A DNA stretch of 33,777 bases from positions 1 through 33,777 of the forward strand of contig NZ_JAMXEX010000028.1 of assembly GCF_025370775.1 (NCBI RefSeq), written 5' to 3'. The stretch's first letter is position 1, and every line of letters starts with the position of its first letter. The notes under the pieces are model-generated. The model searched no databases and had not been told where the DNA came from. It was given only the letters and a program-made list of their open reading frames with translations. Both the position numbers and the translations under genes were made by a program. The DNA comes from Ancylothrix sp. D3o. GTDB taxonomy: Bacteria; Cyanobacteriota; Cyanobacteriia; Cyanobacteriales; Oscillatoriaceae. Shown one piece after another: positions 9,097 through 16,507 of this stretch.

Positions 9097-9612
9097 ATGA
9101 ATTATCTTGTGGCTGTTCTACCGGATCGTATTCAAGCTGAAGCTGCTTATGTGGCTTTGGAAAAGGAAGGTTTGCCAATGAGTCAAGTGGCTATTTTGGG
9201 CAAGGGTTACAAAAGTGCTGATGAGTATGGTTTGATTGACCCTAATGAGCAGGCCGGTAAGCAAGCAAAGCTGATGGCGACTTGGTTGGTGCCGTTTGGT
9301 TTTGTGGCGGGTGTTGCTTTTAGTCTAAGCACCGGTTTGGATACTTTTGCTTGGGCGGGCGAGTGGGGTAATCATTTTATTGGCGGTTTGTTGGGCGCCG
9401 GCTCTGGTGCGATGGGTAGTGCGTTTGTCGGTGGCGGTACCGGTTTGATTTTTGGTAGCGGTGATGCTTTACCCTATCGTAATCGTTTGAAGTTGGGTAA
9501 GTATTTAATTGTGGTCAATGGTGATGAAAGTTTGACTCGCAAAGCTACGCTGATTTTACGCCGGTTTGATCCCGAAAATATCCAGGGTTATGCTGATTAC
9601 AGTCAAATGTAA
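9097..9612 (+). CDS. Conserved glycine-rich membrane-associated protein, function unknown
   Basis: 171-aa protein. It starts with a small domain (MNYLVAVLPDRIQAEAAYVAL) whose pattern resembles general-stress or signal-transduction-like proteins that open with an alpha/beta fold. Two Gly/Ala-rich hydrophobic stretches follow (about 67-90 and 98-128), then a polar C-terminus ending in a short beta-like segment. I chose the ATG at 9097 rather than the in-frame TTG at 9052, because the extra 15 residues look like leader sequence and the conserved-looking part begins at MNYLVAV. It stands alone between the serA promoter region and its own terminator. Cyanobacteria carry similar small proteins of unknown role; no reaction can be assigned. 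Confidence 0.7.
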   Translation: MNYLVAVLPDRIQAEAAYVALEKEGLPMSQVAILGKGYKSADEYGLIDPNEQAGKQAKLMATWLVPFGFVAGVAFSLSTGLDTFAWAGEWGNHFIGGLLGAGSGAMGSAFVGGGTGLIFGSGDALPYRNRLKLGKYLIVVNGDESLTRKATLILRRFDPENIQGYADYSQM

Positions 9613-9626
9613 TTAAATCATAATTT

Positions 9627-9657
9627 AAAACCCGGTTTTTCTCAAAAGCTGGGTTTT
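9627..9657 (+). terminator. Rho-independent terminator
   Basis: AAAACCC (9627-9633) pairs with GGGTTTT (9651-9657) 15 bases after the stop of the upstream gene. The T-rich end of the right arm gives the release tract. Confidence 0.65.
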
Positions 9658-9910
9658 CTACAAGATGTTTTTTTCTGGGCATCTTAGCATGAGGGATAGC
9701 AAACCTGGAAATGTCTTAAATTTCTTTGGCTTAGGGGTTTTTAGCAGCCTGTTCTCTCCTGCTTCCAACTGATACAAATCTACAATATTTTAGACTAAAA
9801 ATTTTTTTTGCCCTCTATCTAAAGTTGTATTACAATATTTAACCTTTCTGGCATTTAATACAAAATTTAAGTTAAGATAAGCTTGTCAAAATTTGAGGAT
9901 AAAACAAGCT

Positions 9911-10285
9911 ATGTCAACTTTGTATGAAAAACTAGGTGGTGCTCAAGCCGTTAAACTGGCTGTCGATAATTTTTATGACCGTGTGTTACAGGATGATCGG
10001 GTTAAGCACTTCTTTGATGGCATGGATATGGTTAAACAAAAAGGCCATCAACGAGCATTTTTAACTTATGCCTTTGGGGGGGCTCCTCAATATGATGGAC
10101 GGGCAATGCGTGAAGCTCACAAACAGTTGGTAGAGGAGCAAGGTTTAAAAGGCGAGCATTTTGATGCTATTGCTGAGAATTTGCAGCTAACACTTCAGGA
10201 CTTGGGAATTGCTGAAGAGTTGATTTCTGAAGTGATGGCTGTAGCCGGTGCACCTAGCCATCGTAGGGATGTTTTAAACCAGTAA
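9911..10285 (+). CDS. glbN: Group I truncated hemoglobin (cyanoglobin)
   Basis: 124-aa 2/2 hemoglobin very close to Synechocystis GlbN in length and layout. The heme-ligand and attachment residues fall on the same numbers: distal H46 (KGHQRAF), proximal H70 (REAHKQ), and H117 (PSHRRDVLNQ), which in Synechocystis forms a covalent bond to the heme vinyl. The family handles reactive nitrogen and oxygen species during nitrate growth. The start is set by a strong TGAGGA ribosome-binding site (9894-9899) before ATG 9911; an in-frame TTG at 9893 lies inside that site and is not a start. The gene stands alone and is closed by a hairpin terminator. Confidence 0.96.
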   Translation: MSTLYEKLGGAQAVKLAVDNFYDRVLQDDRVKHFFDGMDMVKQKGHQRAFLTYAFGGAPQYDGRAMREAHKQLVEEQGLKGEHFDAIAENLQLTLQDLGIAEELISEVMAVAGAPSHRRDVLNQ

Positions 10286-10332
10286 AACACGAGTTTAATT
10301 TCTCAATTTATCGCATTTGGAAAAGATAAAAG

Positions 10333-10374
10333 CCAGTTTATAATCCCCTGTTTTTTATAATAAACTGGTCTTTT
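10333..10374 (+). terminator. Hairpin terminator after glbN
   Basis: CCAGTTTAT (10333-10341) is perfectly complementary to ATAAACTGG (10360-10368) and is followed by TCTTTT. It lies between convergent glbN and the minus-strand cysteine-cluster gene, so it could act on both. Confidence 0.7.
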
Positions 10375-10413
10375 CTGTACCGCAGTCATCAGAAAAACCC
10401 TATCTTTTCCTGT

Positions 10414-11004
10414 TCACCGCTCGCCAGTTTCCCATTGTGCCATTAAGCCGACTCGCTGAATAGCTACTTTTAAAGCTTGATTAATTGGCATTCTTTGATT
10501 GCCTAAAGATGGCTCAATATTACTAAGCTGAAAAGCAATTTCTGAAAAACTCGCCACCGGCAGTCCACCGGCAATACTTTCTTTCACTTTTTGTACCATT
10601 TCTGGCATAATTTCTTTATGATACCGGCAGGCTGCCAATTCCGCTCCACCTTGTTTATTTTTCACCGCCGCAAAGCCAAACAACCGGCACACACTGGGAC
10701 GAAAAGCATATATTGAACACCGGCCATTTCCGGCAATAAATAAATCAGGTTCATAAAAGATACATCGGCCTTCCCAATTCACTGTATCGGCTTTTTCTAT
10801 TAATTCTTGAAATTGTTTTTTCTGGAATAATTCTAAGGCAATTGGTAGCATTTCTAGCGGTGTTGTTTCAATGTCTGGGTTTTCGCAACATCTGCCGCAG
10901 CCTGGGGGGCATTTTAGGCCGGTTGTTTGGGCAAGTTTTTCTGTCTGTTTGTCGATTTTTTCGTACAGTTCTTTTACTTGGTTGGCAATTTCTTGATTTG
11001 TCAT
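10414..11004 (-). CDS. YkgJ-type cysteine-cluster protein (CxxxCxxCC family)
   Basis: 196-aa cytoplasmic protein with the signature C32-x3-C36-x2-C39-C40 (CPPGCGRCC) followed by further conserved cysteines C81, C96, C106 and C126. The spacing (GRCSIYAFRPSVCRLFG) is typical of the YkgJ/UPF0153 family, which is thought to bind a metal ion such as zinc or an Fe-S cluster. The biochemical role is not established for the family. The N-terminus has a short amphipathic helix before the cluster. The start ATG at 11004 is clear. It is convergent with glbN and divergent from the S4-domain gene. Confidence 0.8.
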   Translation of the reverse strand: MTNQEIANQVKELYEKIDKQTEKLAQTTGLKCPPGCGRCCENPDIETTPLEMLPIALELFQKKQFQELIEKADTVNWEGRCIFYEPDLFIAGNGRCSIYAFRPSVCRLFGFAAVKNKQGGAELAACRYHKEIMPEMVQKVKESIAGGLPVASFSEIAFQLSNIEPSLGNQRMPINQALKVAIQRVGLMAQWETGER

Positions 11005-11098
11005 TATTTTAGGTTTCTATCTGGTTTCGTGTTTTTATTCTATATGTATGTGGGTTTTTGTGGTATTATGGTTTGATGTGCAATTATGGGGGGTTTTT

Positions 11099-11141
11099 AA
11101 ACCGCAGATAAACGCAGATGAACGCAGATGGACGGCGATGG
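11099..11141. repeat. Dispersed repeat of about 10-bp units (ACGCAGATnA)
   Basis: Three to four tandem units of the form AACGCAGATG follow a short T run and AACCG. The reverse complement of 21317-21351 is nearly the same sequence, so this is a dispersed repeat present in opposite orientations. It lies upstream of the S4 gene and about 95 bases before the start of the YkgJ-like gene. Function unknown. Confidence 0.6.
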
Positions 11142-11236
11142 GTTTATTGCTTTTTTTATGGTATGATTAAGAGGCGGTTTGGGTTTTAAGTTGGAAATTT
11201 AGGGTACAAAAGAAGAGTTGGGGTTGAATTTTAGTT

Positions 11237-12016
11237 ATGTTGCCACGAGAGGATTTGTTAAAAGGGGTTGAAAATCGAGACACGCTGGCCCGCATTATTG
11301 ACCAGGCTGATCAGGCTATCAAAACTTGGGAAGTTGTGGCTACGGATTTTCTTTCGCCGCCAGAAATTGTGGAAGCGCAGCAAGCTTTTTCTCGCTTAAC
11401 AGAAGTGCAGCTAGTGGCGTGGGGAGGATACCCACAAGCAGAACGACAAAGATTAGCAATTGCCCGTGCAGAATTGCCTCTGGATACTTCACAAGTGGAG
11501 ATTGCAGCGTTAGATATTGCTGGTAATTTTTTATTTGATACGGCAACTCATCGAGATTTTTTAGGGTCAATGTTAGGGTGTGGTATTGTCAGGGAAAAAA
11601 CCGGCGATTTAATTGTTTTGGGAGAACGCGGTGCTCAGGCGATTGTTGTGCCTGAATTGCTAGAATATTTGGAGATGCACTTAAAACAGGTTCGTTCGGT
11701 GCCGGTGACAGTTCGCCGTATAGAATTAAGTGAGTTAAAAATTAGGGAACCGAAGAAAAAAGAGTTAACTACCACAGAAGCTTCTATGCGGTTAGATGCT
11801 ATTGCTTCGGCGGGTTTTGGGATGTCTCGCAGCAAAATGGTAGAGTATATCGAAGGCGGTGATGTGCGGGTAAATTGGAAGGAAATTAGCCAGCCTAGTT
11901 ATCAAGTGAAAAGCGGTGATTTAATTGCAGTTCGGGGGAAAGGCCGGTTGGAAGTTGGCGAAGTTGCTGTTACGAAAAAGGAAAGATTCCGGATACAGTT
12001 AACGCGGTATATGTAG
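11237..12016 (+). CDS. Photosystem II S4 domain protein (YlmH-like)
   Basis: 259-aa RNA-binding protein. It matches the cyanobacterial and plastid photosystem II S4 domain protein: an N-terminal YlmH-like region (about 1-170) and a C-terminal S4 domain (184-235, from MRLDAIASAGFGMSRSKM). S4 domains bind structured RNA, and the YlmH group is linked to ribosome-associated quality control in Bacillus. The link to PSII in the family name is genetic and loose. The C-terminus LTRYM is the usual family end. The stop codon TAG spans the junction with the downstream inserted element: TA comes from the target duplication and G from the element. In the reconstructed empty site it would be TAA. Confidence 0.88.
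   Translation: MLPREDLLKGVENRDTLARIIDQADQAIKTWEVVATDFLSPPEIVEAQQAFSRLTEVQLVAWGGYPQAERQRLAIARAELPLDTSQVEIAALDIAGNFLFDTATHRDFLGSMLGCGIVREKTGDLIVLGERGAQAIVVPELLEYLEMHLKQVRSVPVTVRRIELSELKIREPKKKELTTTEASMRLDAIASAGFGMSRSKMVEYIEGGDVRVNWKEISQPSYQVKSGDLIAVRGKGRLEVGEVAVTKKERFRIQLTRYM
12010..12015. repeat. Target-site duplication TATGTA, left copy
   Basis: TATGTA directly abuts the left terminal inverted repeat and recurs directly after the right one at 16423-16428. It overlaps the last codons of the S4-domain gene. Confidence 0.6.
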
Positions 12017-12031
12017 GGGTTGCTGAATAAA
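12016..12031 (+). repeat. Left terminal inverted repeat of the 4.4-kb element
   Basis: GGGGTTGCTGAATAAA. It matches the reverse complement of 16407-16422 at 15 of 16 positions, and beyond these 16 bases the two ends diverge. Its first G completes the TAG stop codon of the S4-domain gene. Confidence 0.65.
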
Positions 12032-12114
12032 TTGCCGAGCGCAAGAGTCAGAATGAAAGTTAGAAGAAACTTTGCCAGCTAGTTTTTTCTAATTTAAAGT
12101 AGAATGATTGTAGG

Positions 12115-12189
12115 ATGGCAATGCCCACCTTGATCGAGATCGTTAATGGCGAAACTCTACCGTCTCAAACATTGAGGCTGCTACGATGA
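12115..12189 (+). CDS. 24-aa upstream reading frame coupled to the Uma2 gene (tentative)
   Basis: ATG at 12115 opens a 24-codon frame beginning MAMPTLIEIVNGE and ending with TGA at 12187-12189, which overlaps the Uma2 start codon in an ATGA arrangement. There is an AGG just before the ATG but no strong ribosome-binding site. The overlap suggests translational coupling, or the remnant of a longer upstream gene whose 5' part was lost. No domain is recognisable. It could equally be chance. Confidence 0.3.
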   Translation: MAMPTLIEIVNGETLPSQTLRLLR

Positions 12190-12905
12190 CTTCTTCACTG
12201 CCTAAATCAATGGTTTCTCAGATTACAACTCCTCAACATTTGCCACCCTTGGAAAATGGTGATCGATTAATTCGTCCAGAATTCGAGCGTCGTTACAGCG
12301 CTATGCCAGAAGTAAGAAAAGCCGAACTAATTGAAGGAGTTGTTTATATGGCATCACCATTACGCTTTAGACCTCATGCCAAACCGCACGCCGATCTGAT
12401 CGGTTGGCTGTGGACATACAAAATCGCTACGCCACAGTTGGAAATGGGAATTGAACCAACAGTAAGGTTAGATATCGACAACGAACCGCAGCCGGATGGG
12501 GTATTATTAATCAGTCCAGAAAGTGGCGGGAACTCAACTTTGAGCGAAGATGGATACCTGGAGGGAGCGCCAGAATTGATGGTAGAAATTGCGGCGAGTA
12601 GTGCGGCAATAGATTTAGGTGATAAGAAACGTGCCTATCGGCGGAATGGGGTACAAGAATACATCGTTTGGCAGGTATTTGACCAAAGGATTGATTGGTT
12701 TAGTTTGCAAGATGGTGATTATGTTTCGTTGATGCCAAATGAGCAAGGTGCGATTTGCTCTGTTGTGTTTCCGGGATTATGGTTAGATGTTGCGGCGATG
12801 CTGCAAGGAAATATGCAGCAAGTATTGGCAATTTTACAAGCTGGAATTAATTCGCAGGAACATCAAACTTTTTTACAACACTTAATAGCTCAGCAGCAAG
12901 GCTAG
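12186..12905 (+). CDS. Uma2 family endonuclease (DUF820, PD-(D/E)XK fold)
   Basis: 239-aa member of the Uma2 family, strongly expanded in cyanobacteria and predicted to have a restriction-endonuclease-like fold. Candidate active-site residues follow the family pattern: E47 (AELIEG), D104 (QPDGVL), E134 (LMVEIAASS) and K147/K148 (GDKKRAYRRNG). The helix-strand order around them is intact, so the protein may be active. The biological role of the family is not settled; many copies travel with mobile elements. It is the first gene of the 4.4-kb element, begins with ATG overlapping a short upstream frame, and ends 21 bases from the convergent NB-ARC gene. Confidence 0.85.
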   Translation: MTSSLPKSMVSQITTPQHLPPLENGDRLIRPEFERRYSAMPEVRKAELIEGVVYMASPLRFRPHAKPHADLIGWLWTYKIATPQLEMGIEPTVRLDIDNEPQPDGVLLISPESGGNSTLSEDGYLEGAPELMVEIAASSAAIDLGDKKRAYRRNGVQEYIVWQVFDQRIDWFSLQDGDYVSLMPNEQGAICSVVFPGLWLDVAAMLQGNMQQVLAILQAGINSQEHQTFLQHLIAQQQG

Positions 12906-12926
12906 AGAAACCTTCCATAATAATAA

Positions 12927-14276
12927 TCAATTTTGGCAACAAGTTATAATATATTGCCTAAAAACCGGCGCTAAATTAAACAACATTTTTTCTGCTTCTA
13001 TTGGTTTAAGTAAGTAGCGTTTAGTTAAAGATTGTAAGCCATTAATCAAGTCCATTGATGACAAGGATAAAGCTTGTCTTAAATCTTCTCTTGACACGGC
13101 CTGATCGTACTTACTCAATTCTACCGCTATTTGTTGCTCTACGGCTGATAATCTTTTAAATAATTCGTTTAACATAAATTTTATCTCCTCGGTCAAAATT
13201 AAACTATCTTCTGCTAAAAATTCAGATACTTTCCCACCAAAAATATTTTTAATCAAAATAGCAATATCTTTTAAATAAACCGGATTACCTTCATATAGAT
13301 TAAGCAGCTTTAACCACTTTTCTTCATCTTTCAATCCTAAGTTTTTCAATATTGCGGTACTATCTAACCCTTTTAATTCCAAGCACTTAACAGGATGGAA
13401 TTCCTCATCTAAGCAAAGCATTTCTTGGCATTGTTCTTGACTGATTAAGATTAAACTACTTTGATGCTCAATCTCTATCATTTTGCTGAAAAAGGTTTTA
13501 TATTCTTTGTATTCTGTTTTGTAATGTCCGGCAAATTGTCCGCTGGTAAATAACTCTTGCACGTCATCAAGGATAATTAAACATTTTTGCCGGTTTAAAA
13601 GGTTGAAGAAATGGTTTAATTTGTTGTCAGATTGAATATTATCGGGATTAATTAGTGTGAAAATGTCAGTAATAATGGTATCTAAAGATGGGGATAGTTT
13701 GATGCTTTTCCAGATGATTACATCGAATTGTTGTAGATGGCGATCTACAAACTTTTTGACGAGGGTGGTTTTTCCAATTCCGCTGATTCCTAAAACTGAT
13801 ATGAGGCGGGGGTTTTGAGTGGTTAACCACTGCGATAGGGTTTCGAGTTCGGTTTCTCTTTCGTAAAAATGAGTGATTTTCGGTGCTAGGGTTAAATCGT
13901 GATAACTTGTGTTTTTGGTTGTTTTCCCTTCCTTATTGATAGATTGATTTTGTTCCGCTGGAGGAGAAAAGGGACAATAAGTAATATTCGTATTTACACC
14001 AACAACAAAATGATGAGAATTTCTAACTCTTTCTAACGTCCAAGAAAAATTAGATTTATTGATATCTTCTCCCAACTGTTCCGATAAAATCTTATATAAT
14101 TCACGGCTAACATCTCCAACATAGTTTTTATCATAGCCAAAATCATCTGCAATTTCTTTATAAGTTTTACCTTCCCAAACCCCTTGAATGACTGTTTTTT
14201 GCAGATCGTCTAGGTGTTCACCTGTTTGTTTCTCGACTAACCGATCTACAAATTGTAAAACTTCCTTAATAGTCAT
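12927..14276 (-). CDS. NB-ARC ATPase with N-terminal vMAP-type HTH, no sensor repeats
   Basis: STAND-type P-loop ATPase of 449 aa. The N-terminal 80 residues (from MTIKEVLQFVDRLV) match the helix-turn-helix domain found at the front of many cyanobacterial NB-ARC proteins (vWA-MoxR-associated N-terminal type). The NB-ARC domain has Walker A GISGIGKTT (163-171, K169) and Walker B LIILDD (233-238), and the C-terminal region resembles the winged-helix end of the ATPase module. Relatives usually continue into WD40, TPR or other repeats acting as ligand sensor; this one stops there. I start at the ATG at 14276 because the family begins at MTIKEV; an in-frame ATG at 14306 adds 10 residues. Neither start has a strong ribosome-binding site. 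It lies in the 4.4-kb element, convergent with Uma2. Confidence 0.75.
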   Translation of the reverse strand: MTIKEVLQFVDRLVEKQTGEHLDDLQKTVIQGVWEGKTYKEIADDFGYDKNYVGDVSRELYKILSEQLGEDINKSNFSWTLERVRNSHHFVVGVNTNITYCPFSPPAEQNQSINKEGKTTKNTSYHDLTLAPKITHFYERETELETLSQWLTTQNPRLISVLGISGIGKTTLVKKFVDRHLQQFDVIIWKSIKLSPSLDTIITDIFTLINPDNIQSDNKLNHFFNLLNRQKCLIILDDVQELFTSGQFAGHYKTEYKEYKTFFSKMIEIEHQSSLILISQEQCQEMLCLDEEFHPVKCLELKGLDSTAILKNLGLKDEEKWLKLLNLYEGNPVYLKDIAILIKNIFGGKVSEFLAEDSLILTEEIKFMLNELFKRLSAVEQQIAVELSKYDQAVSREDLRQALSLSSMDLINGLQSLTKRYLLKPIEAEKMLFNLAPVFRQYIITCCQN

Positions 14277-14510
14277 AGAGGTAAGCAGGATAAGGGTTTT
14301 GGGCATTATAGCTTAGTATAAGCCAAGAAAATCAGGTTTTTTCTGGGTTTTACTTAAAAATTTGTTACAAAAAATCCTATCAAATCTGTTTTTTTCAGTT
14401 AGTAGTGTTTAGCACAAGAGATTTACTATATAACAGATAACTTTTTACTGGTCAGATAAGGTTCTACTTTGTTAAGTAAAACACGGCCAGCGCTAGATAC
14501 TAAGGAAAAA

Positions 14511-15023
14511 ATGAAACTTATTCGTAAATTTGCCGCCGTTGGGGCGATGTGTCTGGTTTTTGCTGGAGTAGCAGAGCAAGCGGCGCAAGGACAACAGCGC
14601 ACTACTTCTTTATTTTCAAGTAGCTGCGTTAAGAGCGGCGGATGGATGCAAAGCAATCAGCAGGATATTTCTATAGGTAGACAGGCCTTTACCCAAATTT
14701 TTATTATTGGTAATAGTAACTCATTAATTACCTGTAGGATTAGACCTGCTGGCTCTCAACCAAGGTTTAAAACTCTTCGTTTAGCTTTTGGTATTGCTGA
14801 TAACAGACGTGCTAATCAACCAGCAACTGTAAACGTTTATCTTGATGGAAATTTGGCTGCATCCAGAACAGTGTCCGCAGGGGAAAAATCCCTTGTCATA
14901 TTGGATGTCAGCAGGATCAGTAGTGTTGCCATAGAAGTTCCGGCGGATAACTATTCTCAAAAAGTTTCATTTGTCCAAGCCCTACTTGAGCCTATTTCCT
15001 CATCTCCAGGTCAGAGGCAATAA
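14511..15023 (+). CDS. Exported protein with predicted NPCBM-like beta-sandwich
   Basis: 170-aa protein with a Sec signal peptide (positive MKLIRKF, hydrophobic core AAVGAMCLVFAG, likely cleavage after AAQG near residue 27). The mature part is rich in beta-strand-like segments. The stretch around TLRLAFGIADNRR followed by VNVYLDGNLAASRTV and SRISSVAIEV resembles NPCBM/galactose-binding jelly-roll modules, a fold-level guess only. I chose the ATG at 14511, which has an AAGGA site six bases upstream, over an in-frame TTG at 14469. It is the first of three tightly spaced genes (2 and 10 bases apart) within the 4.4-kb element, all for exported proteins. Confidence 0.7.
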   Translation: MKLIRKFAAVGAMCLVFAGVAEQAAQGQQRTTSLFSSSCVKSGGWMQSNQQDISIGRQAFTQIFIIGNSNSLITCRIRPAGSQPRFKTLRLAFGIADNRRANQPATVNVYLDGNLAASRTVSAGEKSLVILDVSRISSVAIEVPADNYSQKVSFVQALLEPISSSPGQRQ

Positions 15024-15025
15024 CT

Positions 15026-15754
15026 ATGAGTATCAGCAGACGTAAATTTACTAAATTAGCTGTTTTAGGTGGCGCTTCCCTGGCAACTACATCGGGTATA
15101 TTTTTCCCAAAACCAGCCGAAGCGTTTATTTTCGGATTGTTGTTGAGAGCATTATCATCCCGTGCTGTTTTTGGTGGCTTAGTGCGCTTTGCTGCTGGTA
15201 GAGCTATTCGAGGTGCATTGTCCGACGCATTTGGCCCTTCTCAAGACGAACTTTTGGCAATTCAATTAGCAGACCGCGATTTTGTTGAGCGTCAATTCAG
15301 AGAAAACAAAACCGAACTTGCACGCGCTCAAACTACCGTTTTTTGGGGACAACAAAGACAAGATAAATGGGGGCCCAATGTGGGTTTTGGCTTTGTTCAA
15401 AAGTATCAAGATGAAACTACCACTGCTAAAATTACCGGCCCCACAATGGCAGGTATTCATGTTGCTACTCAAGTGCTAGGTCAACAGGGACTTTCTCCTA
15501 ATTTGGTTGCAGATTCACTTTTACCTGTATATTCACAATTTGATGATTGGTGTAGTTGGGAAGGAGATACTTTCCCAAATGGAACTGGAAATCGAAATGT
15601 TTGTTTTCAAAGCTATCGTACAGTCTTGGGTGAAGTGACTTCTCGCTATGAATTAATTCAACCCGGTCGGGGTGGACGTGGTAATGTTGAGTTAACTATT
15701 GAAGCTGGCGGTTTGCCTCGCCGTGACATCATTGTTGAAGTTAAATTTGCATAA
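15026..15754 (+). CDS. Tat-exported protein of unknown function
   Basis: 242-aa protein with a classic twin-arginine signal, SRRKFTKLAVLGGAS near the N-terminus, a hydrophobic stretch and a probable AEA cleavage site near residue 33. A Gly/Ala-rich hydrophobic region follows (about 35-65), then a charged region (QDELLAIQLADRDFVERQF) and a C-terminal part with two cysteines in CSWEGDTF and NVCFQSY that could pair outside the cytoplasm. I recognise no domain. Tat export suggests that the protein folds or binds a cofactor before transport. It starts two bases after the stop of the preceding gene and is probably co-transcribed with it. Confidence 0.7.
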   Translation: MSISRRKFTKLAVLGGASLATTSGIFFPKPAEAFIFGLLLRALSSRAVFGGLVRFAAGRAIRGALSDAFGPSQDELLAIQLADRDFVERQFRENKTELARAQTTVFWGQQRQDKWGPNVGFGFVQKYQDETTTAKITGPTMAGIHVATQVLGQQGLSPNLVADSLLPVYSQFDDWCSWEGDTFPNGTGNRNVCFQSYRTVLGEVTSRYELIQPGRGGRGNVELTIEAGGLPRRDIIVEVKFA

Positions 15755-15764
15755 TTTTTTAGCT

Positions 15765-16328
15765 ATGAAAACACATTTAAGACTAACTGTTTCTTTAGTT
15801 ATCCTTTTGGGATTATCTTTCCAAGCTGAAGCTAAAAATTTATATACGTCTCAGGAACCTGTAAGTGAAATTGGTATTTCAGCCAATGGTGTAAATGAAA
15901 TTTTAGCCAAAAGAAATACTATCATTCCACGACCTGGAAAAGGTGATTTGAATGATGCTTTGAGTGGATTTACAAACCCAACTTTTAGAGTAAGTCGTTC
16001 TGTAGCTTTTACGTTGAATAGAAGTGGTATGCGGCATATTCTCCAAAGTCATCATCCTAAGTATTGGGATGGTTCTAAAGAAGAGTACCAAACATTTTTT
16101 GATGAAAAGATGAATTATCGTGATATTGTGGAAGAAATTAGAGACGTAGTAGAAGAAAATAAGAAAATACTTAATAGTCTCAGTCCTAATCAACAGTGTC
16201 AAGTTACTGCTACTATCGGTGGTATATTCAAGCGAAGAAGTTATGTTTTAGGCGTGAAATCAGGTAGGCTTATCGGTCAGTTTTTCCCAAAGCATCCAGA
16301 TTACAAACTTACCAACCCTTGCCGGTAG
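15765..16328 (+). CDS. Exported protein with polymorphic-toxin-like C-terminal domain
   Basis: 187-aa protein with a Sec signal peptide (MKTHLRLTVSLVILLGLSFQ, cleavage near AEA-K). The mature part contains GMRHILQSHHPKYWDG, a TFFDEKM segment, a helical DIVEEIRDVVEENKKIL region and a closing beta region ending GRLIGQFFPKHPD. This order, with a His-rich motif, a helical hairpin and strands ending in a Phe-Pro, resembles small RNase-type toxin domains at the ends of polymorphic toxins (BECR-like), from memory of such domains and not verified. Here the domain is freestanding with its own signal peptide. I chose ATG 15765 over an upstream in-frame start at 15699 because the signal peptide begins there. 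Last of the three-gene cluster; the right end of the element follows 79 bases later. Confidence 0.65.
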   Translation: MKTHLRLTVSLVILLGLSFQAEAKNLYTSQEPVSEIGISANGVNEILAKRNTIIPRPGKGDLNDALSGFTNPTFRVSRSVAFTLNRSGMRHILQSHHPKYWDGSKEEYQTFFDEKMNYRDIVEEIRDVVEENKKILNSLSPNQQCQVTATIGGIFKRRSYVLGVKSGRLIGQFFPKHPDYKLTNPCR

Positions 16329-16406
16329 ATAAAGTATTTGTTAGGCTATTATTCCGACCAATCAACTAGCAAGAAGAATCTCTGATGAAAACATCTCGTT
16401 TCAAAG

Positions 16407-16422
16407 TTTATTCAGCAAGCCC
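16407..16422 (-). repeat. Right terminal inverted repeat of the 4.4-kb element
   Basis: The reverse complement reads GGGCTTGCTGAATAAA, differing from the left end at one position. It is directly followed by TATGTA. Confidence 0.65.
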
Positions 16423-16428
16423 TATGTA
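16423..16428. repeat. Target-site duplication TATGTA, right copy
   Basis: Same hexamer as 12010-12015, directly outside the right inverted repeat. Followed by AA, which would complete a TAA stop for the S4-domain gene in the empty site. Confidence 0.6.
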
Positions 16429-16463
16429 AACAAATGCCCGAACCCTTATAAATATAAGTTTTT

Positions 16464-16496
16464 AAAAACCCGGCTCCTCAAGGAAACCGGGTTTTT
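16464..16496. terminator. Bidirectional Rho-independent terminator
   Basis: AAAAACCCGG (16464-16473) pairs perfectly with CCGGGTTTTT (16487-16496), giving a 10-bp stem with A and T tracts on both sides. It sits just outside the 4.4-kb element and 11 bases from the stop of cysC. It can end cysC on the minus strand and, before the insertion, would have ended the S4-domain gene on the plus strand. Confidence 0.85.
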
Positions 16497-16507
16497 GCAA
16501 GCATTAA

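Larger units (their letters stand above)
12016..16422. mobile_element. Candidate 4.4-kb transposon-like element without a transposase
   Basis: Bounded by a 16-bp inverted repeat, GGGGTTGCTGAATAAA at 12016-12031 and the reverse complement of GGGCTTGCTGAATAAA at 16407-16422 (15 of 16 match), and flanked on both sides by TATGTA. Removing the segment plus one TATGTA restores CGG TAT ATG TAA, a clean stop for the S4-domain gene, followed about 35 bases on by a strong terminator; this is a plausible native arrangement. Cargo is a Uma2 nuclease, an NB-ARC ATPase and three exported proteins. No transposase is present, so it would have to be moved in trans, or be the residue of a larger element. The TIR resembles those of cyanobacterial IS elements, but I cannot assign a family. 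Confidence 0.6.
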
